In this document: positions 37,989-46,015 of the stretch, piece by piece
How the letters are laid out: each line of letters opens with the position of its first letter
Numbering within the stretch: position 1 is the first letter of the stretch
Assembly (NCBI RefSeq): GCF_017744135.1
Contig: NZ_JAGHQU010000006.1
Location: 1-64,000 of the forward strand
DNA: 64,000 bases
Direction of reading: 5' to 3'
From: Endozoicomonas sp. G2_2
Lineage (GTDB): Bacteria; Pseudomonadota; Gammaproteobacteria; Nevskiales; Salinisphaeraceae
Translations under genes and position numbers: made by a program
The notes under the pieces: generated by a model
What the model was told of the DNA's origin: nothing
Database searches by the model: none
What the model saw: only the letters and a program-made list of their open reading frames with translations

Positions 37989-38255
37989 ATGAAAACGACA
38001 GCCTTGCTACTGACTCTCGCGTTCGCCCCGACGCTCGCCGTGGCGGCCAACCAGTGTGAAAAATCCGCCGACGGCGACGTGACCTGTCAGCAGGTCAGCG
38101 GCGAGAGCGCCAAGGATTCCGAAACGACGTCGCAGCCGGTCGGCGACGCCCAGCAGACCGAAGATGCGCAGCAATCGGATGAAAAGGAGACGACACAGGG
38201 CGGCGAATTCGGCGACGAGACCACCCAGAGTCGAGAAACGGGAATCGAGTACTGA
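37989..38255 (+). CDS. Small exported acidic protein of unknown function
   Basis: The product has 88 residues from ATG 37989, preceded by AAAGGA. The N-terminus KTTALLLTLAFAPTLAVAA is a signal peptide with AVA-A cleavage near residue 19. The mature protein has two cysteines (NQCEKSADGDVTCQQ) that could form a disulfide. The rest is a low-complexity tail rich in Gln, Glu, Asp and Thr, probably disordered. I do not recognise a family. The tRNA-Ser gene converges on it 53 bp downstream. Confidence 0.65.
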   Translation: MKTTALLLTLAFAPTLAVAANQCEKSADGDVTCQQVSGESAKDSETTSQPVGDAQQTEDAQQSDEKETTQGGEFGDETTQSRETGIEY

Positions 38256-38306
38256 TTCGACCGTGGACGCCGGCGCGCAGCGGAATGCGGGCTGGCGCCC
38301 GGCCGA

Positions 38307-38399
<93 letters not shown>

Positions 38400-38414
38400 G
38401 TTTCGGGAGCGCGG

Positions 38415-38442
38415 ATTGTAACGTATTTCGCCGCGTTACGAA
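38415..38442 (-). promoter_or_regulatory. Promoter of tRNA-Ser
   Basis: On the minus strand TTCGTA (38437–38442) and TACAAT (38415–38420) are 16 bases apart. The −10 box ends 15 bases before the first tRNA base, placing the start a few bases upstream of the mature 5' end. The rest of the gap to 38707 shows no gene. Confidence 0.55.
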
Positions 38443-38707
38443 GCCCCGCCTGCGAGCGTCCGCCTCGTGATATGGACGAATCCAGCCAAAGCTATCCAGA
38501 AACGCACAGGATATGACCTGCGCTTAAGCGAGCCAGTTTGAAAGACGGGAGAGCAAGCGGCAAAGGCCTGCGTGATCCGCGACAGGCCGACATTGCCCCC
38601 TAACGACGGCGTCGACGGTCGGCCGACGGATGAGAGTCTCCCAGGCACGTACGCCGCGTTGCGCCAGATACGGTCTGTCTGGCGGTGTCGGCCTGGGGGC
38701 TAGCTTG

Positions 38708-38992
38708 TTATCGAGCCGCCATCGCCGGCGGCGTCACCAGACAACGGGCCGCGGGGTCTTCGGCGTCGCGATCGGCAGGCACGTCGTCGAAGGTCCCGAC
38801 CGGTCCGGAAGCGACCTCGGGCACACGCATGCTCGGATCCGGCTCCGGCACATCGAGCCCCGCGGGGCTCTTCAACGGCGGAAACGCCTTGGCGTTCATG
38901 TACGGCTGCGATTCGAGACAGGACGGCGTCGAACTGCAGGCCGCCAGTCCGAGCATCGAAAACGCCAGTACGAGTAAAGCCGGTTTAGTCAC
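38708..38992 (-). CDS. Small lipoprotein of unknown function
   Basis: The product has 94 residues from GTG 38992, chosen because GGAG lies six bases upstream and the peptide then begins with a lipoprotein signal (KPALLVLAFSMLGLAAC), lipobox GLAAC. The mature part has FPPLKSPAGLDVPEPDPSMRVPE, a proline-rich pattern I associate with small outer-membrane lipoproteins of other gammaproteobacteria, but I cannot name it. It ends in a further cysteine-containing tail. It lies apart from the yjb operon but points the same way. Confidence 0.6.
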   Translation of the reverse strand: MTKPALLVLAFSMLGLAACSSTPSCLESQPYMNAKAFPPLKSPAGLDVPEPDPSMRVPEVASGPVGTFDDVPADRDAEDPAARCLVTPPAMAAR

Positions 38993-39118
38993 TGCTACTC
39001 CGATAAAAAAGTTATTGACCGCCACGATATCGGCGATCGCATCGTACCACCCGCCCTACGAGCTCACGAGCCCGTAGTCCGCACGAGCGAATGGACCGCG
39101 ACGACTATTAGCCGACTA

Positions 39119-41281
39119 TCAGGGGCCTGCATCCTCATAATCCTGCCAGTAATCGCCCAGCGCGCGCTGGCCGGTCAAACCGTACAGACTGTAACGGCGC
39201 GCCAGCTTCGCACCGCCGTCGCGAGTCAGCGGGCGCCATGCGACCGACGCGTATCGACGGCTCGATTTATTGAAGAACACGTCGAGCGGCATGCTCAGAT
39301 AAATCCCCTTGTCGAAACCACCCTCGCCGTAGTCATCGCCGGCATCGGTAAACGTCGCGTAGGCGCCGAGACGAACCCCGGAGTCGAACTCGCGGGAAAA
39401 ATCGAAAGTCGCACCGATGTCCTTCGCCAGGTAGCGCCCTACGCTGATCTTCGCAAGCACGTCCTTGAAACCCGTATCGACATAGGCCGTGGCGTTGCCG
39501 ACCCAGGTCTCGTAGTCGCGAAGCCCGAACTGCGTATCGAACTCGCGCTGCTTGACCCAGTTCGCATCGATGCCGAAGGCCACGTTGCTGTTGAACGGCC
39601 GATAGAGTATTTCGCCACCCGCGCCGGCATACATCTGCTCGAGATAACCGGCATAGGCCATGCCGAACCAGTTATCAGCAAGGCGCGCTGTGCGCGTGTA
39701 CTGCAGGTTGTAGATGCCAAGATCGGTTTCGTCTAGATATCGCCCGACGAACGTGCGCACGCGCGGCAGATCGGAATCGGCGATGTAGTCGAATTTATCG
39801 AAATTGTCTAAAAGCGTGTAAGCGAGCGTGTTCGAGAACCAACCGTGCTCATCGGTCTTGAGCTGCGTATCAAGCCGCGCAAGGATTTGATAGAGATAAC
39901 CGTCTGGTCCGCCGTAATTCTGGTTGAGACCGGGCGACAGATTCCAAGAAAACACGTCGCCCGCCGATTCGTACACCGTCTCTCCCGCGCTGCTGTCGGC
40001 ACGAGACTGCGAGGAGGTGATGGACGCAACACCGTGGCGATAGTCGTCGCGACTAAACGTGCTTTCGGGCGCGACTAGAAGCGGGTCTTCCGGCAGCGGC
40101 GCACGCGGCAAGATATCCTCTCGCAGATAGAACCCGCGTTCTTTCCAGCGATAACGGAACTTCTGGATATCGCTATCCGCAACGTTGTGCAGTATTTTGT
40201 TCGCTCGAAGCTCGGCTTCCGGCATCGACCGGAAACGCGTGGGCTGGCCTTCGACAATCAGTGAATCGGCATCGCGCGTGATCCGTGTCGCCGATATGCC
40301 GGCGTTCTGCGAGAGATCGCTCGCCACACGCGACCAATCGTCGGCATGGTGGTCAGTACCCGGTTTGGCCGCGACCGGCGGTGCATCGCTCTTCGGCTGA
40401 GACAGGCCCGCCAGGTTTACGCTGAGCGTCGCACCCAACATGGCCGTGTTGCCTCGCTCCCAGGCCGCGGACAATACGAGATTGTCATTCACCCGAAACC
40501 GCGCGCCGATGTTTAGGGGCGAATCCTGTTCCTGAGGGTTATTGAGGGGCTCCGTTTCGTAGTCGTTGCCGTCATACTCAAGTTGTAACGTGAGCGGCTT
40601 GTAAGGGGTTTGATACTGGATCCCACCGAACAAACTCGGGCGCCCCGAGAAGAGTTGTTTGATATTGAAATCGCCGCCCTGCCCCGTGTCTTCGTCTATA
40701 CGCTCAGCGAAACGATCGCCGAAGACACGCAGAGGGTTACCGATATCGCCACGCGATCCCAAATAACCCCAACCGAGACCGAGACTGAAGTCGAAATCGT
40801 GCCAGCGTTTGTTAGCGACCAAGTATTCGCTGCCGAAAAGCCCGGTGCCGCCGAAGTCGCGAAACCCGACCGCGAGCGTCGGCATATACCGCCCTTCGTC
40901 GACCAGTGAAAGCTTGAGATCGACGCCCTTGTCTAGATAATCGCGATCGCCGGCGATGGCCCGTCCGAACAGACGGTTTTCGATCTCCGTATAGCGAAAC
41001 CCTGCCTCAAACCATTCGAAAGGCTGAAAGCTGAACGCGTAGTGGGTGTAGGGGTCGACTTCGTCATAGGTCAGCGACATTTCACCAAGCGCTGCCATAC
41101 GGGCCGTGGGCGTCTGCAGCAAACCGACACCACCGAAGTCGCTCTGAAATACCGGTCGGTTGTCGCTGGCGTCGCTTTGGGCGATCGCGCGAGTCGCCCC
41201 AAGGGGCAACAGGAACGTCACGCCGACGATGACGATCCCGCGCCCCAACATCCGATTGGGTTGAGCTCTTTCGTCAATCAT
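39119..41281 (-). CDS. yjbH: YjbH-family outer-membrane exopolysaccharide protein
   Basis: The product has 720 residues with a signal peptide (IVIVGVTFLLPLGATRAIAQ). The mature start GGVGLLQTPTARMAALGEMSL is the typical YjbH opening, and the remainder alternates short strands as in a beta-barrel. The C-terminal half (DIGATFDFSREFDSGVRLGA, then GGFDKGIYLSMPLDVFF) matches the family end. In E. coli yjbEFGH directs an exopolysaccharide under Rcs control. Its ATG overlaps the yjbG stop by 8 bp. It is the last gene of the operon. Confidence 0.88.
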   Translation of the reverse strand: MIDERAQPNRMLGRGIVIVGVTFLLPLGATRAIAQSDASDNRPVFQSDFGGVGLLQTPTARMAALGEMSLTYDEVDPYTHYAFSFQPFEWFEAGFRYTEIENRLFGRAIAGDRDYLDKGVDLKLSLVDEGRYMPTLAVGFRDFGGTGLFGSEYLVANKRWHDFDFSLGLGWGYLGSRGDIGNPLRVFGDRFAERIDEDTGQGGDFNIKQLFSGRPSLFGGIQYQTPYKPLTLQLEYDGNDYETEPLNNPQEQDSPLNIGARFRVNDNLVLSAAWERGNTAMLGATLSVNLAGLSQPKSDAPPVAAKPGTDHHADDWSRVASDLSQNAGISATRITRDADSLIVEGQPTRFRSMPEAELRANKILHNVADSDIQKFRYRWKERGFYLREDILPRAPLPEDPLLVAPESTFSRDDYRHGVASITSSQSRADSSAGETVYESAGDVFSWNLSPGLNQNYGGPDGYLYQILARLDTQLKTDEHGWFSNTLAYTLLDNFDKFDYIADSDLPRVRTFVGRYLDETDLGIYNLQYTRTARLADNWFGMAYAGYLEQMYAGAGGEILYRPFNSNVAFGIDANWVKQREFDTQFGLRDYETWVGNATAYVDTGFKDVLAKISVGRYLAKDIGATFDFSREFDSGVRLGAYATFTDAGDDYGEGGFDKGIYLSMPLDVFFNKSSRRYASVAWRPLTRDGGAKLARRYSLYGLTGQRALGDYWQDYEDAGP

Positions 41282-42092
41282 TTCTTGATTCTTCTTCGAC
41301 CAAGTTCAACTCGCGACATGCCGACCCAGCCGGCGTATGCGCCAAAAGATGAGCGATAGTGTCGCGAATCCACGGAAACGCCTCGCCGCCCAGGGGTAGT
41401 GCAGCAATAATGCGCGTGCCCGGCGATACCCCGGTGTCGCTGTAGTTGAACGCGGCTTGCCCATAATGCTCTATGGCGCCCTCGGGCGTTACTACGGCAA
41501 CCTTATCGACACCATGCAGTTCAAGCGGGCCATCGCGCCTCGAGAGATCAGAGAGTGCCAGCCCACTCCGCCATTCGACCCGGTCGATTCCACTCGAATC
41601 CCACACTTCAACCCAGGACGGTGGCTCACAGGCGCCGATCGCTGCCACGCGTGATAGCGGAGGCGACTGGCTTGGATGCGCCATCAACCACGCCGGGCTC
41701 CAGTCGCCAGGCTCACGGTAACGCTCGGTCTCGGACAGCCGGGAGCGCCATGTGTCGATAACGCCCGCCAGGTTACGATACGGCCCGCTCTTGAGCCGCC
41801 AACCCAGCTGATCGAACTCCTTGAAAAGGTCTTCTCGCTTCGCCTGTTCGCGAGCACTCGTCGTGTCGGCTCGCAGATACGCGAAAGGCCATTCCACGCT
41901 ACCGAGTTCCGGAAAACTCAGCCACGCATCGATAAGGCTTCCGGGACGCTGCGCGGACTGTGTTTGCACGAGCGTTGTCGATTCCTGCGCGTAGGACAAC
42001 GTCGGCAGAACAGCAACGGCCACAAAAGCGGCTAGCGTAATAGCCGCTGCGCGCGCCCAACGACTAAACGAAACCTCGCAACTACAGTTCAA
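41274..42092 (-). CDS. yjbG: YjbG/GfcC-family periplasmic protein
   Basis: The product has 272 residues from TTG 42092, with AAAGGGG about 8 bases upstream; no ATG in this frame would keep the signal peptide (ITLAAFVAVAVLPTLSYAQ). The GfcC-type pattern is visible in WLSFPELGSVEWPFAYLRAD, the GWRLKSGPYRNLAGVIDTW segment, and the closing ALPLGGEAFPWIRDTIAHLL. GfcC/YjbG proteins act in the periplasm with the matching YjbF and YjbH partners. Flanking yjbF and yjbH make the assignment firm. Confidence 0.82.
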   Translation of the reverse strand: MNCSCEVSFSRWARAAAITLAAFVAVAVLPTLSYAQESTTLVQTQSAQRPGSLIDAWLSFPELGSVEWPFAYLRADTTSAREQAKREDLFKEFDQLGWRLKSGPYRNLAGVIDTWRSRLSETERYREPGDWSPAWLMAHPSQSPPLSRVAAIGACEPPSWVEVWDSSGIDRVEWRSGLALSDLSRRDGPLELHGVDKVAVVTPEGAIEHYGQAAFNYSDTGVSPGTRIIAALPLGGEAFPWIRDTIAHLLAHTPAGSACRELNLVEEESRND

Positions 42093-42141
42093 ACCCCATT
42101 CCCCTTTACATGACCGCTGCCGTCGGTGGCAGATGCCGTGA

Positions 42142-42846
42142 TTACCACCAGGGTCGCGCCACCTGCCAGGTAACCTGCGGCCCGCCGGGCCATGCTACGG
42201 CATCACCGGCCCATATACGATTCGTGTCGGGGTGGCGCCACAGCACCGAACGCGTTGTCTTCCCGCTGTCCCATTCCAGTGTCTCGGTGCAGCGACTCAA
42301 ATCCAACGTCGTCAGCGGCAACTCAACGCTTTCCAGCTCATCGTTACACGCAAACGTTGCCTGGGCACGTCCGGCCTGGGGCTGGCCGCCGGTATTTTCC
42401 CAGCTGCGCTCGACGCGATAAATCACGGGCTGATCGGCTGCAAGCCCCCATGGCTGAATATCCTCGCCACCGGATGTCAGACGATTGGATAGCAGGTTAC
42501 GCTGAAGACCCCGCGTGGAGTTCAAGTAGCCGCCTCGAAAAACGATCGTTTCGCGACTGCTGGATTGCCAGAACGTCAACCCGTCGGCTTGCTCCGCAAG
42601 AATGAGCAGGCCGCCCGGCCCACCCACGGACAGGTCTACGGACGCATAAGGTATGGCGGCAGCCTGCTTGCTCAAGTCCTGCGACTTGACGCCCCCGGGG
42701 AGCGTGGAAGCAAATGTCGCCACCCACGGGCTCTCGCGCCCGCCGACGCACGCCGAAAGTGTGGCCACCACAGATACAACGGACACACAAAGAAAGACCG
42801 CCCGGAGGCGGTCTCTCTTTGCGTACTTGAATGTACGCCTAAGCAC
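42142..42846 (-). CDS. yjbF: YjbF/GfcB-family lipoprotein
   Basis: The product has 234 residues from GTG 42846. The basic leader RRTFKYAKRDRLR precedes a hydrophobic stretch and lipobox LSAC near residue 33. The mature domain (PYASVDLSVGGPGGLLILAE, then WQSSSRETIVFRGGYLNSTRG) is typical of YjbF/YmcC. A later start would lack positive charges before the hydrophobic stretch, so the GTG is preferred although a terminator-like hairpin overlaps codons 11–18. Its start is 14 bp after the stop of the nearer yjbE-like gene. Confidence 0.85.
   Translation of the reverse strand: MLRRTFKYAKRDRLRAVFLCVSVVSVVATLSACVGGRESPWVATFASTLPGGVKSQDLSKQAAAIPYASVDLSVGGPGGLLILAEQADGLTFWQSSSRETIVFRGGYLNSTRGLQRNLLSNRLTSGGEDIQPWGLAADQPVIYRVERSWENTGGQPQAGRAQATFACNDELESVELPLTTLDLSRCTETLEWDSGKTTRSVLWRHPDTNRIWAGDAVAWPGGPQVTWQVARPWW
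42786..42838 (-). promoter_or_regulatory. Tandem hairpins, the second terminator-like, inside the 5' end of yjbF
   Basis: On the minus strand GCGTAC/GTACGC (42821–42838) forms one hairpin. AGACCGCC/GGCGGTCT (42795–42814, loop TCCG) then forms a second, followed by TTTCTTTGT. Both lie just past the yjbE-like gene and within the first codons of yjbF. The second looks like an intrinsic terminator and could reduce transcription of yjbFGH relative to the small yjbE-like genes. Confidence 0.65.
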
Positions 42847-42860
42847 TGTTGATCAGCGAA

Positions 42861-43133
42861 CTACTGAGATGTGCCGACCGTGCCCGTGGTGCCGGTTGCA
42901 CCGAGTTGCACGTTCTCGTCGTCATCGTCGCCACTGTTAGCCAGCGCAATCACGCCGCCAACGAGCGCAGCGGTGGAGAGCGCTGCGAGCGTGCCGTAAC
43001 CGGCGACTGCGGCGGAGCCAGATCCGGCAGCGCCGCCGGAGGCGACCGCGTTGGAGTTGTTCGCGTTCTGGGCCATGGCAACAGGCGACGCCACAAACAT
43101 CGCGATGGCCAGAGCTGCAAAAAGGTTTTTCAT
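42861..43133 (-). CDS. Small exported YjbE-like protein, second copy
   Basis: The product has 90 residues from ATG 43133, with GGGAG about eight bases upstream. The signal peptide KNLFAALAIAMFVASPVAMA is followed by a Gly, Ala and Ser-rich mature region, a hydrophobic stretch TLAALSTAALVGGVIALANS, an acidic run DDDDENV and a Gly–Thr tail. YjbE of E. coli is also a small exported Gly/Ala-rich protein and heads the same operon, so position supports the assignment. It is a paralogue of the gene at 43244–43531. Confidence 0.75.
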   Translation of the reverse strand: MKNLFAALAIAMFVASPVAMAQNANNSNAVASGGAAGSGSAAVAGYGTLAALSTAALVGGVIALANSGDDDDENVQLGATGTTGTVGTSQ

Positions 43134-43243
43134 CGTTATGGCTCCCGTGTAAAGCTAAAGCCTTCGGCTTCATCAACAAAATATCGCGAATACATCTCGC
43201 GCGCAAGCGATTTCTACTAAAACGACGCTAGGCCAGCCGTGGG

Positions 43244-43531
43244 TCAGTTCGTAGTCCCAGTGGTGCCGGTCGTCCCGGTTACCACGTTTTCGTCGTCATC
43301 ATCACCGCCGCCGCTGTTAGCCAACGCAAAAGCGCCGCCGATAACAGCCGCGGCACCGACGCCGGCCAAGACCGCGTTACTACTCACGGCCGCACTGGTC
43401 GATCCAGCGGACCCGCCACCTTCGACCTGCCCGTTAGCGGATTCGCCTTGCGCATTGTTCGCGCTTTGCGCAAATGCCGCGGAGGAAACTGCGAACGCCG
43501 CGAATACTGCGGCAATGACTAACTGTTTCAT
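43244..43531 (-). CDS. Small exported YjbE-like protein, first copy
   Basis: The product has 95 residues from ATG 43531; the longer open frame upstream lacks a signal and runs into dapA. The signal peptide KQLVIAAVFAAFAVSSAAFA precedes a Gln, Asn, Gly and Ser-rich region, a hydrophobic stretch ending GGAFALANSGGG, an acidic run DDDDENV and a GTTGTTGTT tail. The shared layout with its neighbour 110 bp downstream shows tandem duplication. As the first gene of the yjb set, its upstream 106-bp gap should carry the operon promoter. Confidence 0.75.
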   Translation of the reverse strand: MKQLVIAAVFAAFAVSSAAFAQSANNAQGESANGQVEGGGSAGSTSAAVSSNAVLAGVGAAAVIGGAFALANSGGGDDDDENVVTGTTGTTGTTN

Positions 43532-43637
43532 GACTCGATCCGTACCAAGGTTATTAATTTGGTAAGTCATCGCACCATACCACCGCCAGCAGCTAGTACA
43601 AGTGACGCTCATTTGACAGCACACACGACGCCTGCCT

Positions 43638-44534
43638 CTAGCGCACCAACGAGAGTTGCCGCAACGCGTCCAACACCGGCTCATGAAAATGATCCGCGAG
43701 CGGCGTCATGGGCAGGCGAATACCCGGGCCGATATAGCCCATCTGGTACAGGGCCCACTTCACGGCAATGGGGTTGGGTTCCAGAAACAGAGCGGTATGC
43801 AGCGGCTGCAGCTGCGCGTCCAGTGTTTCCGCCTCTTCACGATTGCCTGCGATCGCTGCGGCGCACATCTCGCGCATCAGCCGTGGCGCGACATTGGCGG
43901 TAACCGATATATCGCCCTTGCCGCCGACGAGCATGGTTTCCATGGCCGTGCCGTCGTCGCCGGAGAAGATGTCGATGCCGTCGCCCACTTCTTCGACGAG
44001 CGCATGAATGCGTTCGATCGAGCCCTTGGCCTCCTTGAGTGCCACGATGTTGTCGATGTGCGCAAGACGGGCCACGGTCTCGGGCAGCATGTCCACGCCG
44101 GTACGGCTGGGCACGTTGTAAAGCACCTGCGGGATGTCGACCGCCATCGCGATGGCATGAAAATGCCGGTACAGGCCTTCCTGGGTCGGCTTGTTGTAGT
44201 ACGGACAGACCAGCAGACAGGCATCCGCACCGACCCGCTTGGCGTGGCGGGTCAGCCGAATGGCTTCGTCGGTCGCGTTACCGCCGGTACCGGCAATCAC
44301 CGGCACGCGCTTGTCGACCAGCTCCACCGTGCGTTCGATAACTTCGTCGTGCTCTGAAAAACCCAGCGTCGCAGACTCCCCGGTCGTGCCGACCGAGACG
44401 ATACCGTCGGTGCCCTCGGCAATATGCCAGTCGATGAGTTTCTCGAGACTTTCCCAGTCGACACTGCCATCGGCATGCATGGGCGTGACGATTGCCACCA
44501 TGCTGCCACCGAGTTGTGCGCTGCCTTGAGCCAA
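43638..44534 (-). CDS. dapA: 4-hydroxy-tetrahydrodipicolinate synthase
   Basis: The product has 298 residues. It condenses pyruvate and aspartate semialdehyde in lysine and diaminopimelate synthesis. Visible motifs are GTTGESATLGFSEH, the YNVPSRTGVDMLPET segment with the catalytic tyrosine, and the Schiff-base lysine in VALKEAKGS. Length is that of the family. It is divergent from gcvR across a 117-bp gap, in the dapA–gcvR–bcp neighbourhood known from E. coli and relatives. Confidence 0.97.
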   Translation of the reverse strand: MAQGSAQLGGSMVAIVTPMHADGSVDWESLEKLIDWHIAEGTDGIVSVGTTGESATLGFSEHDEVIERTVELVDKRVPVIAGTGGNATDEAIRLTRHAKRVGADACLLVCPYYNKPTQEGLYRHFHAIAMAVDIPQVLYNVPSRTGVDMLPETVARLAHIDNIVALKEAKGSIERIHALVEEVGDGIDIFSGDDGTAMETMLVGGKGDISVTANVAPRLMREMCAAAIAGNREEAETLDAQLQPLHTALFLEPNPIAVKWALYQMGYIGPGIRLPMTPLADHFHEPVLDALRQLSLVR

Positions 44535-44651
44535 CGTTCTCTCCTCAACACGTTACGGAGCGCCAGTGTAACCGCGTGAAGGCCGCGCTTGTAGTGCTAA
44601 CATAGCCGGCTTTTACGCACCGCCGTACTCGTTCAGGATCACGTCACGCTC

Positions 44652-45191
44652 ATGCCGGAAATCAAGAAGTATCTGTCTATCGTGGCACTGGGGGCGAACC
44701 GCGAGAATCTCGCGCGCGACCTGGTGGGTGCGATCGGGCGTCGCGGCTGCGAGATCAGTGAATGTCGCATCACCCCCCTGGGCGACCATTTTTCCGCTTC
44801 GCTGCTGCTCTGCGGCAACTGGAGCGCGATGGGCAAGATGGAGAGCGCTCTCCCTGGTCTCGCGGAACATCTCGGTCTGTCGATCCAGTTTCAGCACACC
44901 CGCCCCGCCGAGCCGCACAGCGATTTTCGCCCGTATGCTGCGGAAGTGGTGGCGCCGCAACAGCCGCGCCTGCTCGGAGAGCTGCTGGATTTCTTCACCG
45001 ATCAAGGCACGAGCGTGGTGGAAGTCAGCTGCCAGGCCTACGACTCGGGACTGACCGGCGCCGCCATGTGTACCATTCACATGGCAGTCCACGTACCGGT
45101 CAATCATCACCCGCAGACGTTGCGCGACGCGTTTATGGATGTCTGCGACGACCTGCACGCCGACGGCCTGCTCGATCCGATCAAGACCTAG
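44652..45191 (+). CDS. gcvR: GcvR-like ACT-domain regulator
   Basis: The product has 179 residues and two ACT domains. The first begins YLSIVALGANRENLARDLVG. The second follows LLGELLDFFTDQGTSVVEVS. In E. coli GcvR binds GcvA and represses the glycine cleavage operon when glycine is low. The position between dapA and bcp is the conserved one, and this supports the name more than sequence similarity does. No gcv genes are in the window. Confidence 0.85.
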   Translation: MPEIKKYLSIVALGANRENLARDLVGAIGRRGCEISECRITPLGDHFSASLLLCGNWSAMGKMESALPGLAEHLGLSIQFQHTRPAEPHSDFRPYAAEVVAPQQPRLLGELLDFFTDQGTSVVEVSCQAYDSGLTGAAMCTIHMAVHVPVNHHPQTLRDAFMDVCDDLHADGLLDPIKT

Positions 45192-45236
45192 CGCCGGATC
45201 GCAGCCACCCAGACCGCTGAAGGAGTAACCCGACCG

Positions 45237-45704
45237 ATGACGCTGCAAGCCCAGGACCGGGCGCCGGACTTCAACGCCCCTGCCACCGGCGACAAGAAGC
45301 TCTCGCTGTCCGACTTCACCGGCCGCACGCTGGTGCTGTATTTCTACCCGCGCGACAACACGCCCGGCTGCACGCAGGAGGGCGAGGCCTTTCGCGATCT
45401 TTACGACGCGTTTCGCCGGGCCAATGCCGATATCGTCGGCGTATCCCGCGATTCGCTGCGCAAGCACGACAACTTCCGGGCGAAGTACGACTTCCCGTTC
45501 GACCTGATCAGCGACGCGGACGAGAAGCTGTGTAACGCCTTCGGCGTACTCAAGGAAAAGAACATGTACGGCCGCAAGCATATCGGGATCGAGCGCAGCA
45601 CCTTCGTAATCGACGGCGACGGTCTGATCCGCCATGTCTGGCGCGGCGTAAAAGTCCCCGATCACGCCGACGAGGTGCTCGCCGCCGTGCGCGCACTCGA
45701 CTAG
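45237..45704 (+). CDS. bcp: Thioredoxin-dependent thiol peroxidase (peroxiredoxin Q)
   Basis: The product is a 155-residue thioredoxin-fold peroxidase. The peroxidatic cysteine is in FYPRDNTPGCTQEGEAFRD. The usual resolving cysteine five residues later is replaced by Glu, so this is the one-cysteine or distant-cysteine subtype; another cysteine lies in KLCNAFG. AAGGAG precedes the ATG. Its TAG stop codon is part of the inverted repeat of the MITE-like element that follows. Confidence 0.95.
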   Translation: MTLQAQDRAPDFNAPATGDKKLSLSDFTGRTLVLYFYPRDNTPGCTQEGEAFRDLYDAFRRANADIVGVSRDSLRKHDNFRAKYDFPFDLISDADEKLCNAFGVLKEKNMYGRKHIGIERSTFVIDGDGLIRHVWRGVKVPDHADEVLAAVRALD

Positions 45705-45973
45705 GGCCTGTTGCCGTTTCATGCGAGCGCCGCGTTGGAGACCGCAAATCGTGTTCTGCAAGGCGCGAGTCGCCGGTCGTGGCGTGCCACGATCAAGGCT
45801 CGCAACGCCGCAGAGCGCGATTTGCGGCCCAACCCTTCGGGACAAGGGCTGTTTTGCGGCAATCCAGCGTTCTAGCACGCTTGCGCAGAATGACTGCGCG
45901 GCGCGTGCTACGCCTTGTCTTGCCGCAAAACAGCCCTTGGCGCGGACTCGCACGAAACGGCAACAGGCCCTAG
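45701..45973. mobile_element. MITE-like element with terminal inverted repeats
   Basis: The 20-bp sequence CTAGGGCCTGTTGCCGTTTC (45701–45720) is repeated as a perfect inverse at 45954–45973, and pairing continues 7 more bases with one mismatch. Inside are two long imperfect hairpins. One, 45742–45827, is closed by CCGCAAATCG/CGATTTGCGG with TCGTGGC/GCCACGA at its tip. The other, 45843–45939, has a perfect 20-bp stem. No coding capacity is seen. TA (or CTAG) flanks both sides as a likely target duplication. It fills the bcp–phoH gap. Confidence 0.75.
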
Positions 45974-46015
45974 AACGACTTCCGGTTCACGCCCGTCCAC
46001 GGGATCGCTTTTTTT

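Noticed and set aside
44613-45953. Minus-strand 446-residue open frame across gcvR and bcp
   Set aside because: It is antisense to two conserved genes and matches no family; high GC makes long antisense frames common here.
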